Shown: piece by piece, positions 37,601-46,298 of the stretch | How positions within the stretch are numbered: the first letter of the stretch is position 1 | Layout: each line of letters opens with the position of its first letter | Assembly (NCBI GenBank): GCA_025463305.1 | Contig: JAOBWK010000101.1 | Span: 1-62,064 of the forward strand | Direction of reading: 5' to 3' | DNA length: 62,064 nt | Source of the DNA: Ilumatobacteraceae bacterium | Lineage (GTDB): Bacteria > Actinomycetota > Acidimicrobiia > Acidimicrobiales > Ilumatobacteraceae | The notes under the pieces: model-generated | Databases searched by the model: none | What the model was told of the DNA's origin: nothing | What the model saw: the letters and a program-made list of their open reading frames with translations, nothing else | Position numbers and translations under genes: made by a program

Positions 37601-37749
37601 ACCCTCCGCTCGCGTCGAACCTCAACTACGTGAGCGGCCAGACCATCCCGAACGCCGTGCTGACCAAGATCGGCACCAACGGGGACGTGTGCATCACCGC
37701 CAACCAGGCTGCCGACCTGATCGTGGACGTCAGTGGCTACTTCCCCTGA
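34636..37749 (+). CDS. giant secreted protein: MAM-like domain, Kelch repeats, HYR domain, three PARLLDTR modules
   Basis: A 1037-residue protein. The N-terminus has an unusually long charged lead (about 38 residues) before RRSIAVLGVVSIIGTALVP, ending near SEARG. Residues about 98-285 form a jelly-roll of immune-inhibitor-A type ending SGWSVDDVAV. About 300-570 are Kelch repeats (NYPTTIRNEAVVSLGGSIYS, YGLAVMTLNGFIYTAGG, LNGAFYIIGG). About 580-655 is a HYR domain (ATDDFDVPVVSC ... VTCTATDSEGG). Three modules of about 120 residues finish it, each with PC and VC cysteines and ending VDV.GYFP or GSFP. The role is probably extracellular adhesion or recognition. Confidence 0.88.
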   Translation: MNQQDLTHSNEMLLPGARRQTRDVGANDHRGIRTQSILRRSIAVLGVVSIIGTALVPGTSEARGAVSRDGHSASSVAPPASGGRSPAPLQKVPGTVTALNEGFEGGFGSFTSFSIGCATTHCLWGSVVAPAHSGTHTAFAADVAEVGDDYLVLVPGLAIPPDATAASLSFFHKYGFESAGSSFYDGGVLEASVDSGNTWTDAGPNITSGGYGGTVASGYQNPLAGRSAWVGDHSAGFTQVQVNLLPYRGPSVMFRMRFGTDNSNNSAVSGWSVDDVAVSYTAPLDSCGRAVSTVSNYPTTIRNEAVVSLGGSIYSFGGRMASNSPTASSYRYDPTSDTWSPIASLPSAVYGATAVTDGTNIYILGGADSGNQPTRVLLRYSPSANTYMTLAPFTTATAFQGAAYVNGVIYRIGGATDPTNGVSTNSVEAYSIASQGWTAAASYPSSLYGLAVMTLNGFIYTAGGASFLGATAKAYRFDPSTNTWDDGQVADLPGPASFAASALYHNRWLVAPASPAPGQVSVAWNPASNTWSSADPVPVATGQTAGTTLNGAFYIIGGSTFSVPSMNTVQKYVETGCTPPSFTGTPPDISVATAPGASSAVVSYPLPAATDDFDVPVVSCAPVSGTTFSVGITKVTCTATDSEGGATTTSFNVNVTAVVDYTPLAPARLADTRPDGTTVDGLFAKGGKVGSGTTLSLTVDGRGGVAGDAAAVALNVTVTEAEGAGYVTVFPCGSPQPTASNLNYAVGDTIPNAVISKVGVNGQVCLFSSQAVHLVVDVNGSFPPASTYHAINPARLLDSRVGFATVDGQQQLGGIVPGGSITAVQVSGRAGVPADASAVALNVTVTGPTAEGFATVYPCEGTPPTASNLNYSAAQTIPNLAISKVGASGAVCVYNQQSTNLVVDVLGYFPAASSFTALLPARVLDTRNGSPTVDGAFQGGGPAAGNTVTTVHVLGRGGVPSNATSAVLNVTVTNPAGPGYATVYPCGIDPPLASNLNYVSGQTIPNAVLTKIGTNGDVCITANQAADLIVDVSGYFP

Positions 37750-37806
37750 GCCTGCGGTGCCCAAACCGACGCTTTGTCGAAGCGCGCCAGTGATCGCACC
37801 TCAGCG

Positions 37807-37983
37807 TTGACCAAACGGGCGCTGCTGATCCCACTCGAGGACGCGTTGACATCAATGACATGGGGCATTGTCACCATGGCAACTGCGCTGGTGGTCCTCT
37901 GCGCCGCCGGCTGACGGACACGGCGCGACCGTGAGAACGATGCGATCCGAACCGCGATCAACCAAGTGGTCACTCCCGCGTGA
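37807..37983 (+). pseudogene. possible nonsense-interrupted small membrane protein gene
   Basis: A frame from TTG 37807 reads TKRALLIPLEDALTSM, a hydrophobic helix (GIVTMATALVVLCAAG), TGA at 37912, then RTRRDRENDAIRTAINQVV to the stop at 37981. Helix plus basic RRDRE tail is a natural continuation, so the TGA looks like a point mutation in a small single-pass protein of about 58 residues. No start codon with a good ribosome site is seen. The remaining part of 37750-38088 holds no other gene. Confidence 0.35.
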
Positions 37984-38088
37984 GCTCTTCATCCCGCGCT
38001 CCGCCGAGCCGTCGAGACAATACGGCTACAGCTTGGCAGGCTTGGTGCCGATATCCGGCATGATGCTTCGTGTTGGGCAAGCGCCCTG

Positions 38089-40611
38089 GTGACTTCGAAA
38101 TTGGACCGTGCTCGGCTCAAAACGTGTCTGGGCGATCAGGGTCCCTCCGACATCGGTCGACAGTTCGCTGACTACGACGACGTGCTCGACGCAGTGGGCG
38201 ATGGTGTCCTGGTACAGGACCGGGAAGGCACCGTGATGATCGTCAACGCTGCCGCGGCTGAGCTGTTCGGTGTGCCCTTGGGCAAGCTACGAGGGACCAA
38301 TCTGGCCGGCGTCGCATGGCACGCCACCGACCTCGATGGCAAACCCCTGGACCTCACGAATCGTCCAGGGCGACGGTGCATCCGCACCGGGCTCCCGTCG
38401 TTCGGCCACGTGCTGGGCGTCACGATGTCCGACGGCAGCATCCAATGGATCGAGATGGACGTACGCCCGCTGATCCGCGATGGCTCGAACGAACCATATG
38501 CAGTGGTCTCCACTGTTCGGAACGTGACTGCGCGTGTCGCTGCAGAACGCCATCTGGCCGCGGCTGCGCGCCGACGTGACCTCGTCATGCTCAAATCGGC
38601 CGACGGCTACCGCATCTTGGACGCGGAGGGATCCGTGATCGAGGCCTACTCGCCGATTCAAGCAGCGATGGACCCGGGTTCAGATTTCATCCCTTTCAAC
38701 GATCTGCCCGCAGCGGACCGGCGGGTGATGGTGGCGATGTTCGCCGACGTTCGGCGGACGGCGGGCGCGACCCGGTCCAGCGATCTGCTGATCGAAACGA
38801 GTGCGGGCGCGAGGTGGTTCGAGTTCAGCATGACGAACTACCTCGACACGCCCGAGGTGAACGGCATCGTCTTCAACTTCCGTGACGTCACCGGACGTAA
38901 GGCGGCCGAACGGGCCGTGACCTTTCAAGCGCGCCTGCTCGACGCTGCCGGACAGGCGATCATCGCCACCGACGCTCGAGGTCGTATCGTCTTCTGGAAC
39001 CAAACGGCTGTACGCATGTACGGCTGGACCGAAGCGGAAGCAGTCGGACAGTTCATTGCCGACGTCGTGCAGCCAGTCGACAGCACAACCGCAGCCGACA
39101 ACCTCAACGAGCGAGTCGCCTCTGGGCATTCGTGGACAGGCGATTTCGGTGTGCGGCGGCGCGACGGCACAGCGTTTCCCGTCATCGTCACGTCAACACC
39201 GGTGTTCGACGACGACGGAACATTCCTCGCCGTCGTGGGAGTGTCGACCGATATCACGGAACGGAAGATCGCCGAGGACGAGCTGGCGTTCCGCGCGACG
39301 CACGACGATCTGACCGGGCTGCCCAACAAGGTGTTTCTCATCGAGCGCCTCGAAGCGCTCCTTGTCGAGTCGCGTCGCACCCGCACCAACCTCGACGTGT
39401 TGTTCATCGACATCGACCGGTTCAAGGTGATCAACGACGGAATCGGCCATGTGGTCGGCGACCAGGTGCTGCACGCGGTGAGTCGACGCCTCGTCGTGCA
39501 CTTCCCGGACGCGTTCATCGCCCGATTCGGCGGGGATGAGTTCGTGATCGCGCAACCCCGTTTCCGGCACGATCAGCCGAACGCAGCGGCTGACTGCGTC
39601 CTCGACGCATTTCAGGCACCTTTTGTCGTCAACGGCTACGACCTACACCTGTCGGCGAGCATCGGGATCGTTCATGCGAGCCAGAGCGACACCAGTGAAA
39701 CGCTGTTGCGCGACGCGGACGCCGCGATGTACCAGGCAAAAGCGAACGGACGCGGGCAGAGCCACGTTTTCGACCGAGGCCTCGGGCAGCGCGCAAAATC
39801 CCGCCTGCACCTCGAAGGCGCACTCCGGCACGCCATCGATCGCGACGAGTTCGAGGTCTACTACCAACCGATCCTCGCCCTTCCCGATTTGACCGTTGCA
39901 GGGTTCGAAGCGCTCATCCGCTGGAATCACCCCGAACGCGGCGTTGTCGGTCCGGACGAGTTCATCCCGCTCGCCGAAGAAACAGGCCTGATCATCCCGA
40001 TCGGCGAATGGGTGCTCGATCGAGCCGTGCACCAGCTCGGCACCTGGCAGCACGAATTCGTCCTCGACAATGCCGGCATGGCAGTGAACATTGCGACCGG
40101 CCAGATCCTCACGAAATCGTTGAATCGAGCAATCGAAGCTGCTCTTCGCGACGCGCACGTCTCCGCCACGAAACTGACCCTGGAAATCACCGAAACGTCC
40201 GTCATGGGCGACATCGAACGCTCGATCCGCCATCTGCGAACACTCAGGAACATCGGCGTTCACCTCGCGATCGACGACTTCGGCACCGGCTACTCATCGC
40301 TTGCCTATCTCAAGCGGCTGCCCGTCGATGTGCTCAAGATCGACCGGTCCTTCGTTGCCGATCTCGGCGCGGATGTGGAAGACCGCCCCCTCGTCGAGGC
40401 CATCACCGTGCTCGGCAAGACACTTGATCTTCGCATCGTCGCGGAGGGAGTCGAAACTGCCGCACAGCTCGACGCGCTCAACGAACTCCGTTGCCCGTTC
40501 GCGCAGGGATACCTGTGGAGCCGGCCCGTACCAGTTGCAGAAATGACTGAGTGGCTGGCGAAGCCGACTGCGATCACCACGCCAACGGCGATCGACACGG
40601 CGAAGAGGTGA
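38089..40611 (+). CDS. PAS-PAS-GGDEF-EAL cyclic-di-GMP protein
   Basis: An 840-residue soluble protein (GTG start). An N-terminal PAS domain (DAVGDGVLVQDREGTVMIVN) is followed by a second PAS with PAC (AAGQAIIATDARGRIVFWN ... VSTDITERKIAEDEL). The GGDEF domain (ATHDDLTGLPNKVFLIERL, RFGGDEF near residue 480) and the EAL domain (FEALIRWNHPERG near 605, DDFGTGYSSLAYLKRLPVD, KIDRSFV) both keep their active motifs. It could therefore make or degrade c-di-GMP depending on the PAS signal. No membrane helix is seen. It stands alone. Confidence 0.96.
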   Translation: MTSKLDRARLKTCLGDQGPSDIGRQFADYDDVLDAVGDGVLVQDREGTVMIVNAAAAELFGVPLGKLRGTNLAGVAWHATDLDGKPLDLTNRPGRRCIRTGLPSFGHVLGVTMSDGSIQWIEMDVRPLIRDGSNEPYAVVSTVRNVTARVAAERHLAAAARRRDLVMLKSADGYRILDAEGSVIEAYSPIQAAMDPGSDFIPFNDLPAADRRVMVAMFADVRRTAGATRSSDLLIETSAGARWFEFSMTNYLDTPEVNGIVFNFRDVTGRKAAERAVTFQARLLDAAGQAIIATDARGRIVFWNQTAVRMYGWTEAEAVGQFIADVVQPVDSTTAADNLNERVASGHSWTGDFGVRRRDGTAFPVIVTSTPVFDDDGTFLAVVGVSTDITERKIAEDELAFRATHDDLTGLPNKVFLIERLEALLVESRRTRTNLDVLFIDIDRFKVINDGIGHVVGDQVLHAVSRRLVVHFPDAFIARFGGDEFVIAQPRFRHDQPNAAADCVLDAFQAPFVVNGYDLHLSASIGIVHASQSDTSETLLRDADAAMYQAKANGRGQSHVFDRGLGQRAKSRLHLEGALRHAIDRDEFEVYYQPILALPDLTVAGFEALIRWNHPERGVVGPDEFIPLAEETGLIIPIGEWVLDRAVHQLGTWQHEFVLDNAGMAVNIATGQILTKSLNRAIEAALRDAHVSATKLTLEITETSVMGDIERSIRHLRTLRNIGVHLAIDDFGTGYSSLAYLKRLPVDVLKIDRSFVADLGADVEDRPLVEAITVLGKTLDLRIVAEGVETAAQLDALNELRCPFAQGYLWSRPVPVAEMTEWLAKPTAITTPTAIDTAKR

Positions 40612-40624
40612 CAGAGGAGCTTCT

Positions 40625-40990
40625 TCACGTTGGGGTCGCTGTGTTTCGGCGCAGGATCCGTCGACCAACGGTGAGGATCAAGCGCCAGTTGAGGGCGACG
40701 TGCACTCCGGCGACCGCAACGGTGACGTCGACGGAGGTCGTGTGGAGCCCTGTCCAGAAAGCGCCTGCCGCTGGCGTGATCCCGAGAGCTGGCCGCGCTG
40801 ACCGAGAGATCAAGACCCCGGACGCGACGCAGAGCGTCATCACGAAGAGCAATGCGAACTCGACGATCCAGCGGATTCGCTCTCGTCCGGCGAGGCGGCC
40901 GAACAACGCTTCGTCGTGCGCAACACCCAGTCCCAGTGCAGGGTGATGTGCGCCAAGAGTGCGATGCCGAAGTCGAGTCGAGTCCGGCCC
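40625..40990 (-). pseudogene. frameshifted DUF4405/cytochrome b-like membrane protein
   Basis: The intact last part reads FGRLAGRERIRWIVEFALLF, a second helix, then WTGLHTTSVDVTVAVAGVHV and LNWRLIL, which is the DUF4405 pattern of haem-ligand-like His in helices. Upstream the matching first helix LDFGIALLAHITLHWDWVLRTTKR lies in a different frame. One base is missing at about 40907. No start codon is available before the upstream TGA. Intact relatives have the paired H...LHW motifs seen here. The gene is inactive or the sequence has an error. Confidence 0.6.
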
Positions 40991-41122
40991 CGGGATCCGC
41001 CGCCGTCGCGTCAGTGGCGGTGGCGGGCCGTCGGCGACCTGGTTGTTCGCTTAGCGGGCGGGCTCGGGCGCGGTCGGGGTGTCCGCGGTCAGTGTGTTGT
41101 TGGGTTCATGTGAGCGTGTCCG

Positions 41123-41932
41123 TCACCGATCGATGGAATGCAAAATGCTCGGGCGCCGTTCTTTGGCGCCCGTCTCGTGATGCGAGATTGGCGAGGTCGG
41201 CGCAGGGTGACGATCGGCGCAGCTGCGTCGGAGCAACTCTGAGACGCCTACCATCTGCCATCCGCTCGCGGCCAACGAGCTGGCCACGAGATCGACCGCA
41301 CACACGGTCTCGATGCGGTCGACGCCTTGGCGCGCATTGCAGCCGTCGTGGAAGATGATGATTGATCCCGGTCTGATCTTGCGCAGCGTGCTCTTGGCCA
41401 TTCGTGTCGGATTCGGCTGGAACACCTCGAGAACATGACCGAACTCCCCACCGATGGTGCGCAGGCCGGCAGTGCCGACCGTTTGCAGGATTCGCGGAGT
41501 GCGGAACAACCACGGCGGACGAAACAGCGTGGGGCGTACGCCGCTCGCGCGTTCGATGAGCTGTTGTGTCGTCTCGATGTCGGAACGCATCTCTTGCCGG
41601 CCAACGAAGCTGCGACGGATCTGATGTCGAAGAGAATGATTGCCGAGCTCGTGTCCGGCGTGGGCGATCTGTTTTACAACTTCTGGTGAGCGGTCGACGT
41701 TGTGGCCGACCACGAAGAAGGTGCCGACTGCGCCGTGTGCGTCGAGGATGTCGAGGATTTTGGTGGTGAACGGTTCGCTTGGACCGTCGTCGAAGGTCAG
41801 CGCGACCAACTTCTCCTCCGTCGACGCCCGCCAGATGAACGCTCCGAAGAATTGCGTCCACGGAGCCATCAGAGCTAGATACGACGCGGACAGGGTCGCT
41901 GCAACGGTCGCGGTGAATCGGACCGGTCTCAT
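41123..41932 (-). CDS. NodB-type polysaccharide deacetylase (CE4)
   Basis: A 269-residue protein from ATG 41932, overlapping the glycosyltransferase stop as ATGA. An N-terminal hydrophobic segment (TATVAATLSASYLALMAP) suggests a signal anchor. CE4 motifs: VALTFDDGPSEPFTTK (catalytic Asp and metal Asp), ELGNHSLRHQ (His pair), FRPPWLFR (motif 3, with Trp for the usual Tyr/Phe-Gly) and IIIFHDG (motif 5). These enzymes remove N-acetyl groups from extracellular glycans. Coupled translation with a GT2 gene suggests one pathway for a chitin-like or peptidoglycan-linked sugar. Confidence 0.9.
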   Translation of the reverse strand: MRPVRFTATVAATLSASYLALMAPWTQFFGAFIWRASTEEKLVALTFDDGPSEPFTTKILDILDAHGAVGTFFVVGHNVDRSPEVVKQIAHAGHELGNHSLRHQIRRSFVGRQEMRSDIETTQQLIERASGVRPTLFRPPWLFRTPRILQTVGTAGLRTIGGEFGHVLEVFQPNPTRMAKSTLRKIRPGSIIIFHDGCNARQGVDRIETVCAVDLVASSLAASGWQMVGVSELLRRSCADRHPAPTSPISHHETGAKERRPSILHSIDR

Positions 41933-42840
41933 GAGGATGATCGGGATCTGACTGACCCTTGTCGCGAACGAATCGAACGACGCCCTTGCGCAGCGGCTTC
42001 GCCGACCAGCGGAAGGGCCCGAAGGCCGATGCAAACCAACAGCGCCAAGGTGATCACGCGGCGGACATTCCGTCCTCGGTCGATGTCTCCGCGGGTGCGG
42101 ATGGTCGGACAACTGCCGAAGAAGGTCCGATCGGTGAATCGGCTGATCGCGTAGTCGAGCAGGTAGTAGGTGAAGAAGGTGATGAACAGGCTGTAGAGGA
42201 GGCCGCGCTGCAGACGACGAGATGATGTGAAGGTCGGATTGGTGTTGTCGAACTCGGCTCGACCCTCCGCCCGTATCCGCCGCAGCAGATCGAGTTCGTC
42301 CCCGGCCTGGGTCAGCTGGGTGTTGTAGCCCGACCACGCCGACTTCTTGAAGGCGACGTTGCAGGCGGAGATGTAGAACGGTCCGTTGAAATGCCGCGTT
42401 GCTGCGGCGTTCATCCCGAAGAGAAGGCGAGGGTAGGCCCGCGCCCAGAGAGGCGCATCGACGAACGCCACCGGGCCAGCGACGAGCACCGTTGCCGGAT
42501 CCGCGTTGAAGACGTCGTCGATGCGTCGCAGCCAGTCGGTCGAAAATGTCGTATCGGCGTCGGTGCTGACGATGATCTCTCCGGACGCCGACTCGGTGCC
42601 TGTCTGTCGCGCCGAGCACACCCCGCGCGCAGGCTCAACGACGACGATGGCACCGTGCTGCCGGGCCACCTCGGCGGTGAGGTCCGTGCTGCCGTTGTCG
42701 ACGACGATCACCTCGAACGTTCCGGTGAAGTCCTGCTGCGCCAGGGACCTCAGACAGGCGGGCAACAGCACCGACTCGTTGTACGCGGGTACGACCACTG
42801 AGAATCGGGGCCGCAAATCGTTACTGGAGGTCGTCGACAC
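41929..42840 (-). CDS. family 2 glycosyltransferase with C-terminal membrane segment
   Basis: A 303-residue protein. RFSVVVPAYNESVLLPACLR, VDNGSTDLTAEVARQHGA, VSTDADTTFSTDWL (D-x-D) and AGDELDLLRRI (ED-like) are the GT-A landmarks. The C-terminal 100 residues contain hydrophobic stretches (LLYSLFITFFTYYLL and VITLALLVCIGLRALPL) that should anchor it. It is followed with a 4-base overlap by the polysaccharide deacetylase. The order GT2 then deacetylase recalls NodC-NodB, but this protein lacks the QxxRW processivity motif, so single-residue transfer is more likely. Confidence 0.88.
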   Translation of the reverse strand: MSTTSSNDLRPRFSVVVPAYNESVLLPACLRSLAQQDFTGTFEVIVVDNGSTDLTAEVARQHGAIVVVEPARGVCSARQTGTESASGEIIVSTDADTTFSTDWLRRIDDVFNADPATVLVAGPVAFVDAPLWARAYPRLLFGMNAAATRHFNGPFYISACNVAFKKSAWSGYNTQLTQAGDELDLLRRIRAEGRAEFDNTNPTFTSSRRLQRGLLYSLFITFFTYYLLDYAISRFTDRTFFGSCPTIRTRGDIDRGRNVRRVITLALLVCIGLRALPLVGEAAAQGRRSIRSRQGSVRSRSSS

Positions 42841-43023
42841 GGGCTGTACTCGTTTCGGTCAGCTCGTGTCCGCCGCCTCGAGGTTCCATTCACGTCATTC
42901 AACACATCGGAGATGAGAGCAAATTAAGGACGCCAGGTGGCCTGCTCTGAGGCTCGCTGACATGCCCCGGTAGGGTGCTGCTGTGCGGTTCGCCTCCCCG
43001 ACGGTCGCGACGAGGTTCGCTCG

Positions 43024-43701
43024 ATGCGCATTCTGATCGTCGAGGACGAAGCGTTGATGGCGGAGTCTCTGCAGATGGGGCTGGAAGCCGAAGGGTACGT
43101 CGTGGAAGTCGCGCGCGATGGGATCGACGGGCTGTGGCGGGCGTCCGAGTTCGCGTTCGACGCAATGGTGCTCGACATCATGCTGCCCGGTCTCAACGGG
43201 TTTGTCGTCGCCGAACGGTTACGACGTGCAGGTCGGCAGCTCCCGATCCTGATGCTGACTGCGAAGAACGGTGACTTCGATCAGGCCGAAGCGCTGGACA
43301 CCGGGGCCGATGACTTCTTGTCGAAGCCATTCTCGTTCCCAGTGCTTCTCGCGCGTCTTCGCGCGCTGATTCGCCGCGGGTCGAATGGACGCACAGCGGT
43401 GGTCACCGTGGGAGATCTCCACATCGATACGTCGCAGCATCGATGCTGGCGCGGCGCCACGAACATCGAGCTCACCTCGAAGGAGTTCGCGCTGCTGATC
43501 TACTTGGTTCATCGTGAGAACGAAGTGGTGACGAGACCCGAGATCCTTCACCACGTCTGGGACGGCAAGGACGACTTCGACACCAACATCGTCGACGTGT
43601 ACATCGGCTACCTGCGCCGCAAGATCGACACTCCGTTCGGCCGATCGTCGATCGAAACGCTGCGCGGCACGGGCTACCGCCTCGTTTCTCGGACGTCGTG
43701 A
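43024..43701 (+). CDS. OmpR/PhoB-family response regulator
   Basis: A 225-residue protein. The receiver domain has the acidic pair ILIVEDE, the phospho-acceptor Asp in MVLDIMLPGLNGF, Thr in LMLTAK and Lys in DFLSKPF. The winged-helix domain ends with the recognition helix NIVDVYIGYLRRKID and the wing ETLRGTGYRLV. It controls transcription when phosphorylated by the kinase encoded one base downstream. The 183 bases upstream, shared with the divergent glycosyltransferase, probably contain both promoters. Confidence 0.96.
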   Translation: MRILIVEDEALMAESLQMGLEAEGYVVEVARDGIDGLWRASEFAFDAMVLDIMLPGLNGFVVAERLRRAGRQLPILMLTAKNGDFDQAEALDTGADDFLSKPFSFPVLLARLRALIRRGSNGRTAVVTVGDLHIDTSQHRCWRGATNIELTSKEFALLIYLVHRENEVVTRPEILHHVWDGKDDFDTNIVDVYIGYLRRKIDTPFGRSSIETLRGTGYRLVSRTS

Positions 43702-43702
43702 C

Positions 43703-45091
43703 GTGCACCTCCTGGGGCGCCGGGCGTCGGTCAGGGTTCGCATCACGCTGCTCTCCGGTGGTGTGGTCGCTGTCGCGCTGATCGCGGCGTCGTTTGTCCT
43801 CCTGGGCATGCTCCACGACAGTGTCCTCCAAGCACAGACGGGAAGCGCACGACAGCAAGCTGCGGAGCTCGAGACGTTGGCGAGCGACGGTCCGCTTCCA
43901 ACGCTGCTGCCAGCGCTGCAGACTCCACAGCTCACCGTCGTCCAAGTCGTCGACGCGGATGGTGGAATCATTGCAGCGAGTAGTCAACTGAAGGGTTCAA
44001 CAGCTTTGTTGCCGGCGAATCTCGGCCGCCGCGTCCTCCATGATGTGAAAGGCCTGCCGGACGGTCCGTGGCTTGCCGAGGGCATCGCTGCCACGATCCG
44101 AGGCCGAGCGACGACGGTGATCGTCCTGACCTCCGTCGAGGAGAGCGAACACAGCGCCGGGGTCCTTGGTGACGCGTTGATGGTCATCGTGCCTGCCCTC
44201 GTCGCGCTCGTCTGCCTCCTGGTCTGGGTCGTGGTCGGGCGCGCGCTCCGACCGGTCGAGCTGATGCGTGCCGAGGTCGCCCAGATCACGGCCAGGCACC
44301 TCGACCGGCGAGTACCGACACCCGCAGCCAGCGACGAGATCGCCCGACTGTCCCACACCCTCAACGACATGCTCGACCGACTGCAGGTTGCCACCGACGC
44401 ACACCGGCGATTCGTGGCCGACGCCTCACACGAACTGAGAACCCCCATCGCGAACATCCGTACGGCACTCGAAGTCGTACTGCAACACCCTGAGCCCGCG
44501 CCCTGGCGATCGGTCGCCGCTCGAGTCCTTCAGCAGGACGCACGAATGGAGCGTCTCACCGACGACCTGTTGCTCTCCGCCCGGGCCGACGCAGGAGTGC
44601 TCGACGTTCGCCTCGCCCCAGTCGACCTTGCGTCTCTCATCACGCACGAAATTGCCCGGCGCATTCCGAACGACGTGGTCCTCGAATCCGAACCCGACCT
44701 GCCAATCGTCACGATCTACGCCGACGCGGACCACATCACACGGATCCTGTCCAACCTCGTCGACAACGCCCTCCGACACGCGAAGAGCCGTGTCACGGTC
44801 GGCCTCACAGCCAGCCCGACTCAGATCGAGATCACCGTCGTGGACGACGGACCTGGAATCGCACCGATGAATCGCGCCGCCATCTTCGATCCATTCGTCC
44901 GACTCGACGGCCATCGAGGTCGCGACAGCGGTGGCACAGGACTCGGCCTGACCATCGTCCGTCAGCTGGTCCGCGCGCACCAGGGCACCATCTCCATCGC
45001 CGACACGAACAGCGGCAGCTCATTCATCATCCGACTGCCGCGCATCACCAAACAGCCTGGTCTTGCCGATTGGACGCCATCAGAACTGTGA
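43703..45091 (+). CDS. membrane sensor histidine kinase
   Basis: A 462-residue protein (GTG). Two membrane helices, at about residues 13-36 and 157-180, enclose a sensor of about 120 residues. A HAMP linker follows (LRPVELMRAEVAQIT). The phospho-His is in FVADASHELRTPIANI (about residue 246). The ATPase has NLVDNALRHA (N), VDDGPGIA (G1), FDPFVRL (F) and GGTGLGLTIVRQ (G2). With the response regulator it forms a complete two-component system. The stimulus is unknown. Confidence 0.96.
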   Translation: MHLLGRRASVRVRITLLSGGVVAVALIAASFVLLGMLHDSVLQAQTGSARQQAAELETLASDGPLPTLLPALQTPQLTVVQVVDADGGIIAASSQLKGSTALLPANLGRRVLHDVKGLPDGPWLAEGIAATIRGRATTVIVLTSVEESEHSAGVLGDALMVIVPALVALVCLLVWVVVGRALRPVELMRAEVAQITARHLDRRVPTPAASDEIARLSHTLNDMLDRLQVATDAHRRFVADASHELRTPIANIRTALEVVLQHPEPAPWRSVAARVLQQDARMERLTDDLLLSARADAGVLDVRLAPVDLASLITHEIARRIPNDVVLESEPDLPIVTIYADADHITRILSNLVDNALRHAKSRVTVGLTASPTQIEITVVDDGPGIAPMNRAAIFDPFVRLDGHRGRDSGGTGLGLTIVRQLVRAHQGTISIADTNSGSSFIIRLPRITKQPGLADWTPSEL

Positions 45092-45481
45092 CTGACTTCA
45101 GTGGCGGAGTGTGCGGTCGATTCGCGCCCTCGGAGTGACATGGCAACCAAAGAACACGACGTGGGCGAAGTGGTACAACTGAACATTCGTGAATTAGGAC
45201 GAACGCGGTATCACTTCCGACGTAAGGGCCGGGTTTGACTCAGTACCCTTGCCACTCAGCGCGTGGAACTCCACAGCTGTCAGCGTTCCGGACGTCGACG
45301 CAGCATCCGAACGTCAGCAGGACGTACTCGTTGACGAGGACGGACTAGAGGTGTCCGAGTGCTCTGGGGCCGCCGCTCCTCCCGCCCGACGGCAAAACGG
45401 GCACCACCGCAGATCTCGTCCCGTGGGAGATGCGATGCGTCGACGACGTCGATCACGGAGTGGTCACGGTTGACGCCTCCA
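45092..45481. other. gene-free stretch between kinase and NmrA/TetR junction
   Basis: No intact gene. A plus-strand frame from about 45360 has coding-like third-position G/C and reads LVPWEMRCVDDVDHGVVTVDASIKPG, but it is closed by TAG just upstream and lacks a start. It is probably another relic. Confidence 0.4.
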
Positions 45482-45598
45482 TCAAACCCGGGGCGACCAG
45501 GTTGGTTGCCAGACGTGAGCGCTGGCCTGGGCGAAGGCGCGGAATGCGGTCGGTGGTCGTCCGGTGAGGGTTCGTACGGCGTCGGTGGTGTTGTCTTC
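45482..45598 (-). pseudogene. 3' end of an NmrA-family NAD(P)-binding oxidoreductase gene
   Basis: On the minus strand the last 38 codons before TGA 45482 read EDNTTDAVRTLTGRPPTAFR, then AFAQASAHVW. This is the conserved C-terminus of NmrA/azoreductase-type SDR proteins, where 'TGRPPRTFxxFAxDH' precedes the stop. Everything upstream is missing; the sequence switches at about 45598 to the body of a TetR gene on the opposite strand. This marks a deletion or inversion junction. Confidence 0.65.
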
Positions 45599-46156
45599 GC
45601 CGCCGCCGGCGTCAGCCTCCGCGAGATCACCGCGCCCGCCGGCGCAAACGTCGCCGCGGCGAACTACCACTTCGGATCCAAGGACGATGTCCTCGCAGAA
45701 CTGTTCGAAGAACGCACCCGAGTGATCGTCGACAGTCGGCTCGAACTGCTCGCCCAAGTCCGTCACCACGACAACGGCGCGCCCTTCCTCGAGGACGTAC
45801 TGCGAGCGTTCCTCCGCCCGTCCCTCGACACAGCGGCGTCCGCCGGCGGAGAGGCGTTCATGCGCCTCCGTGCCCGCCTCGCCTTGGAAGCAGCGGAGGT
45901 CCGCCGCGACGTGCTTGCCAACGCATTCGACGCGTCGAGCCGACAGTTCCTCGAGGCGCTGCATGCGGCGCTGCCGGACCTCTCGACCACCGAACTGCAG
46001 TGGCGCTTCCACTTCATCCTCGGTGCGATGAACTACACGATGGCCCGGCCGGGACGCATCGAGTCGATCACCAACGGTGCGCTCCAGACCGCCGACACGG
46101 ACGCAGCCCTCGAGCAACTCGTCCAATTCGCGACGGCTGGCCTGCACGCACCCTGA
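45598..46156 (+). pseudogene. TetR-family regulator lacking its first helix
   Basis: About 186 residues beginning within the DNA-binding domain: GVSLREITAPAGANVAAANYHFGSKDDVLAELF contains helices 2-4 of a TetR HTH, and the ligand domain follows to residue end AGLHAP. The usual first helix (about 20 residues, RILDAAxxLFAExG) is replaced by the NmrA tail sequence in antisense. A GTG at 45515 could start a chimeric protein with an unrelated head, so some product might be made. Specific DNA binding is unlikely without helix 1. Confidence 0.7.
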
Positions 46157-46298
46157 ACACTGCTCGCCCGGGAACGCGGCGCCGTGGAGCGACACAAGGA
46201 CACGCGAACGCGTGAGGTCGCGAGACCTGGCACAGTTGACAGTGGCAGGACGACTTCGGCGCGATGACACGCCGCCGCTCGGTTTGGAAGGGAGTTCT

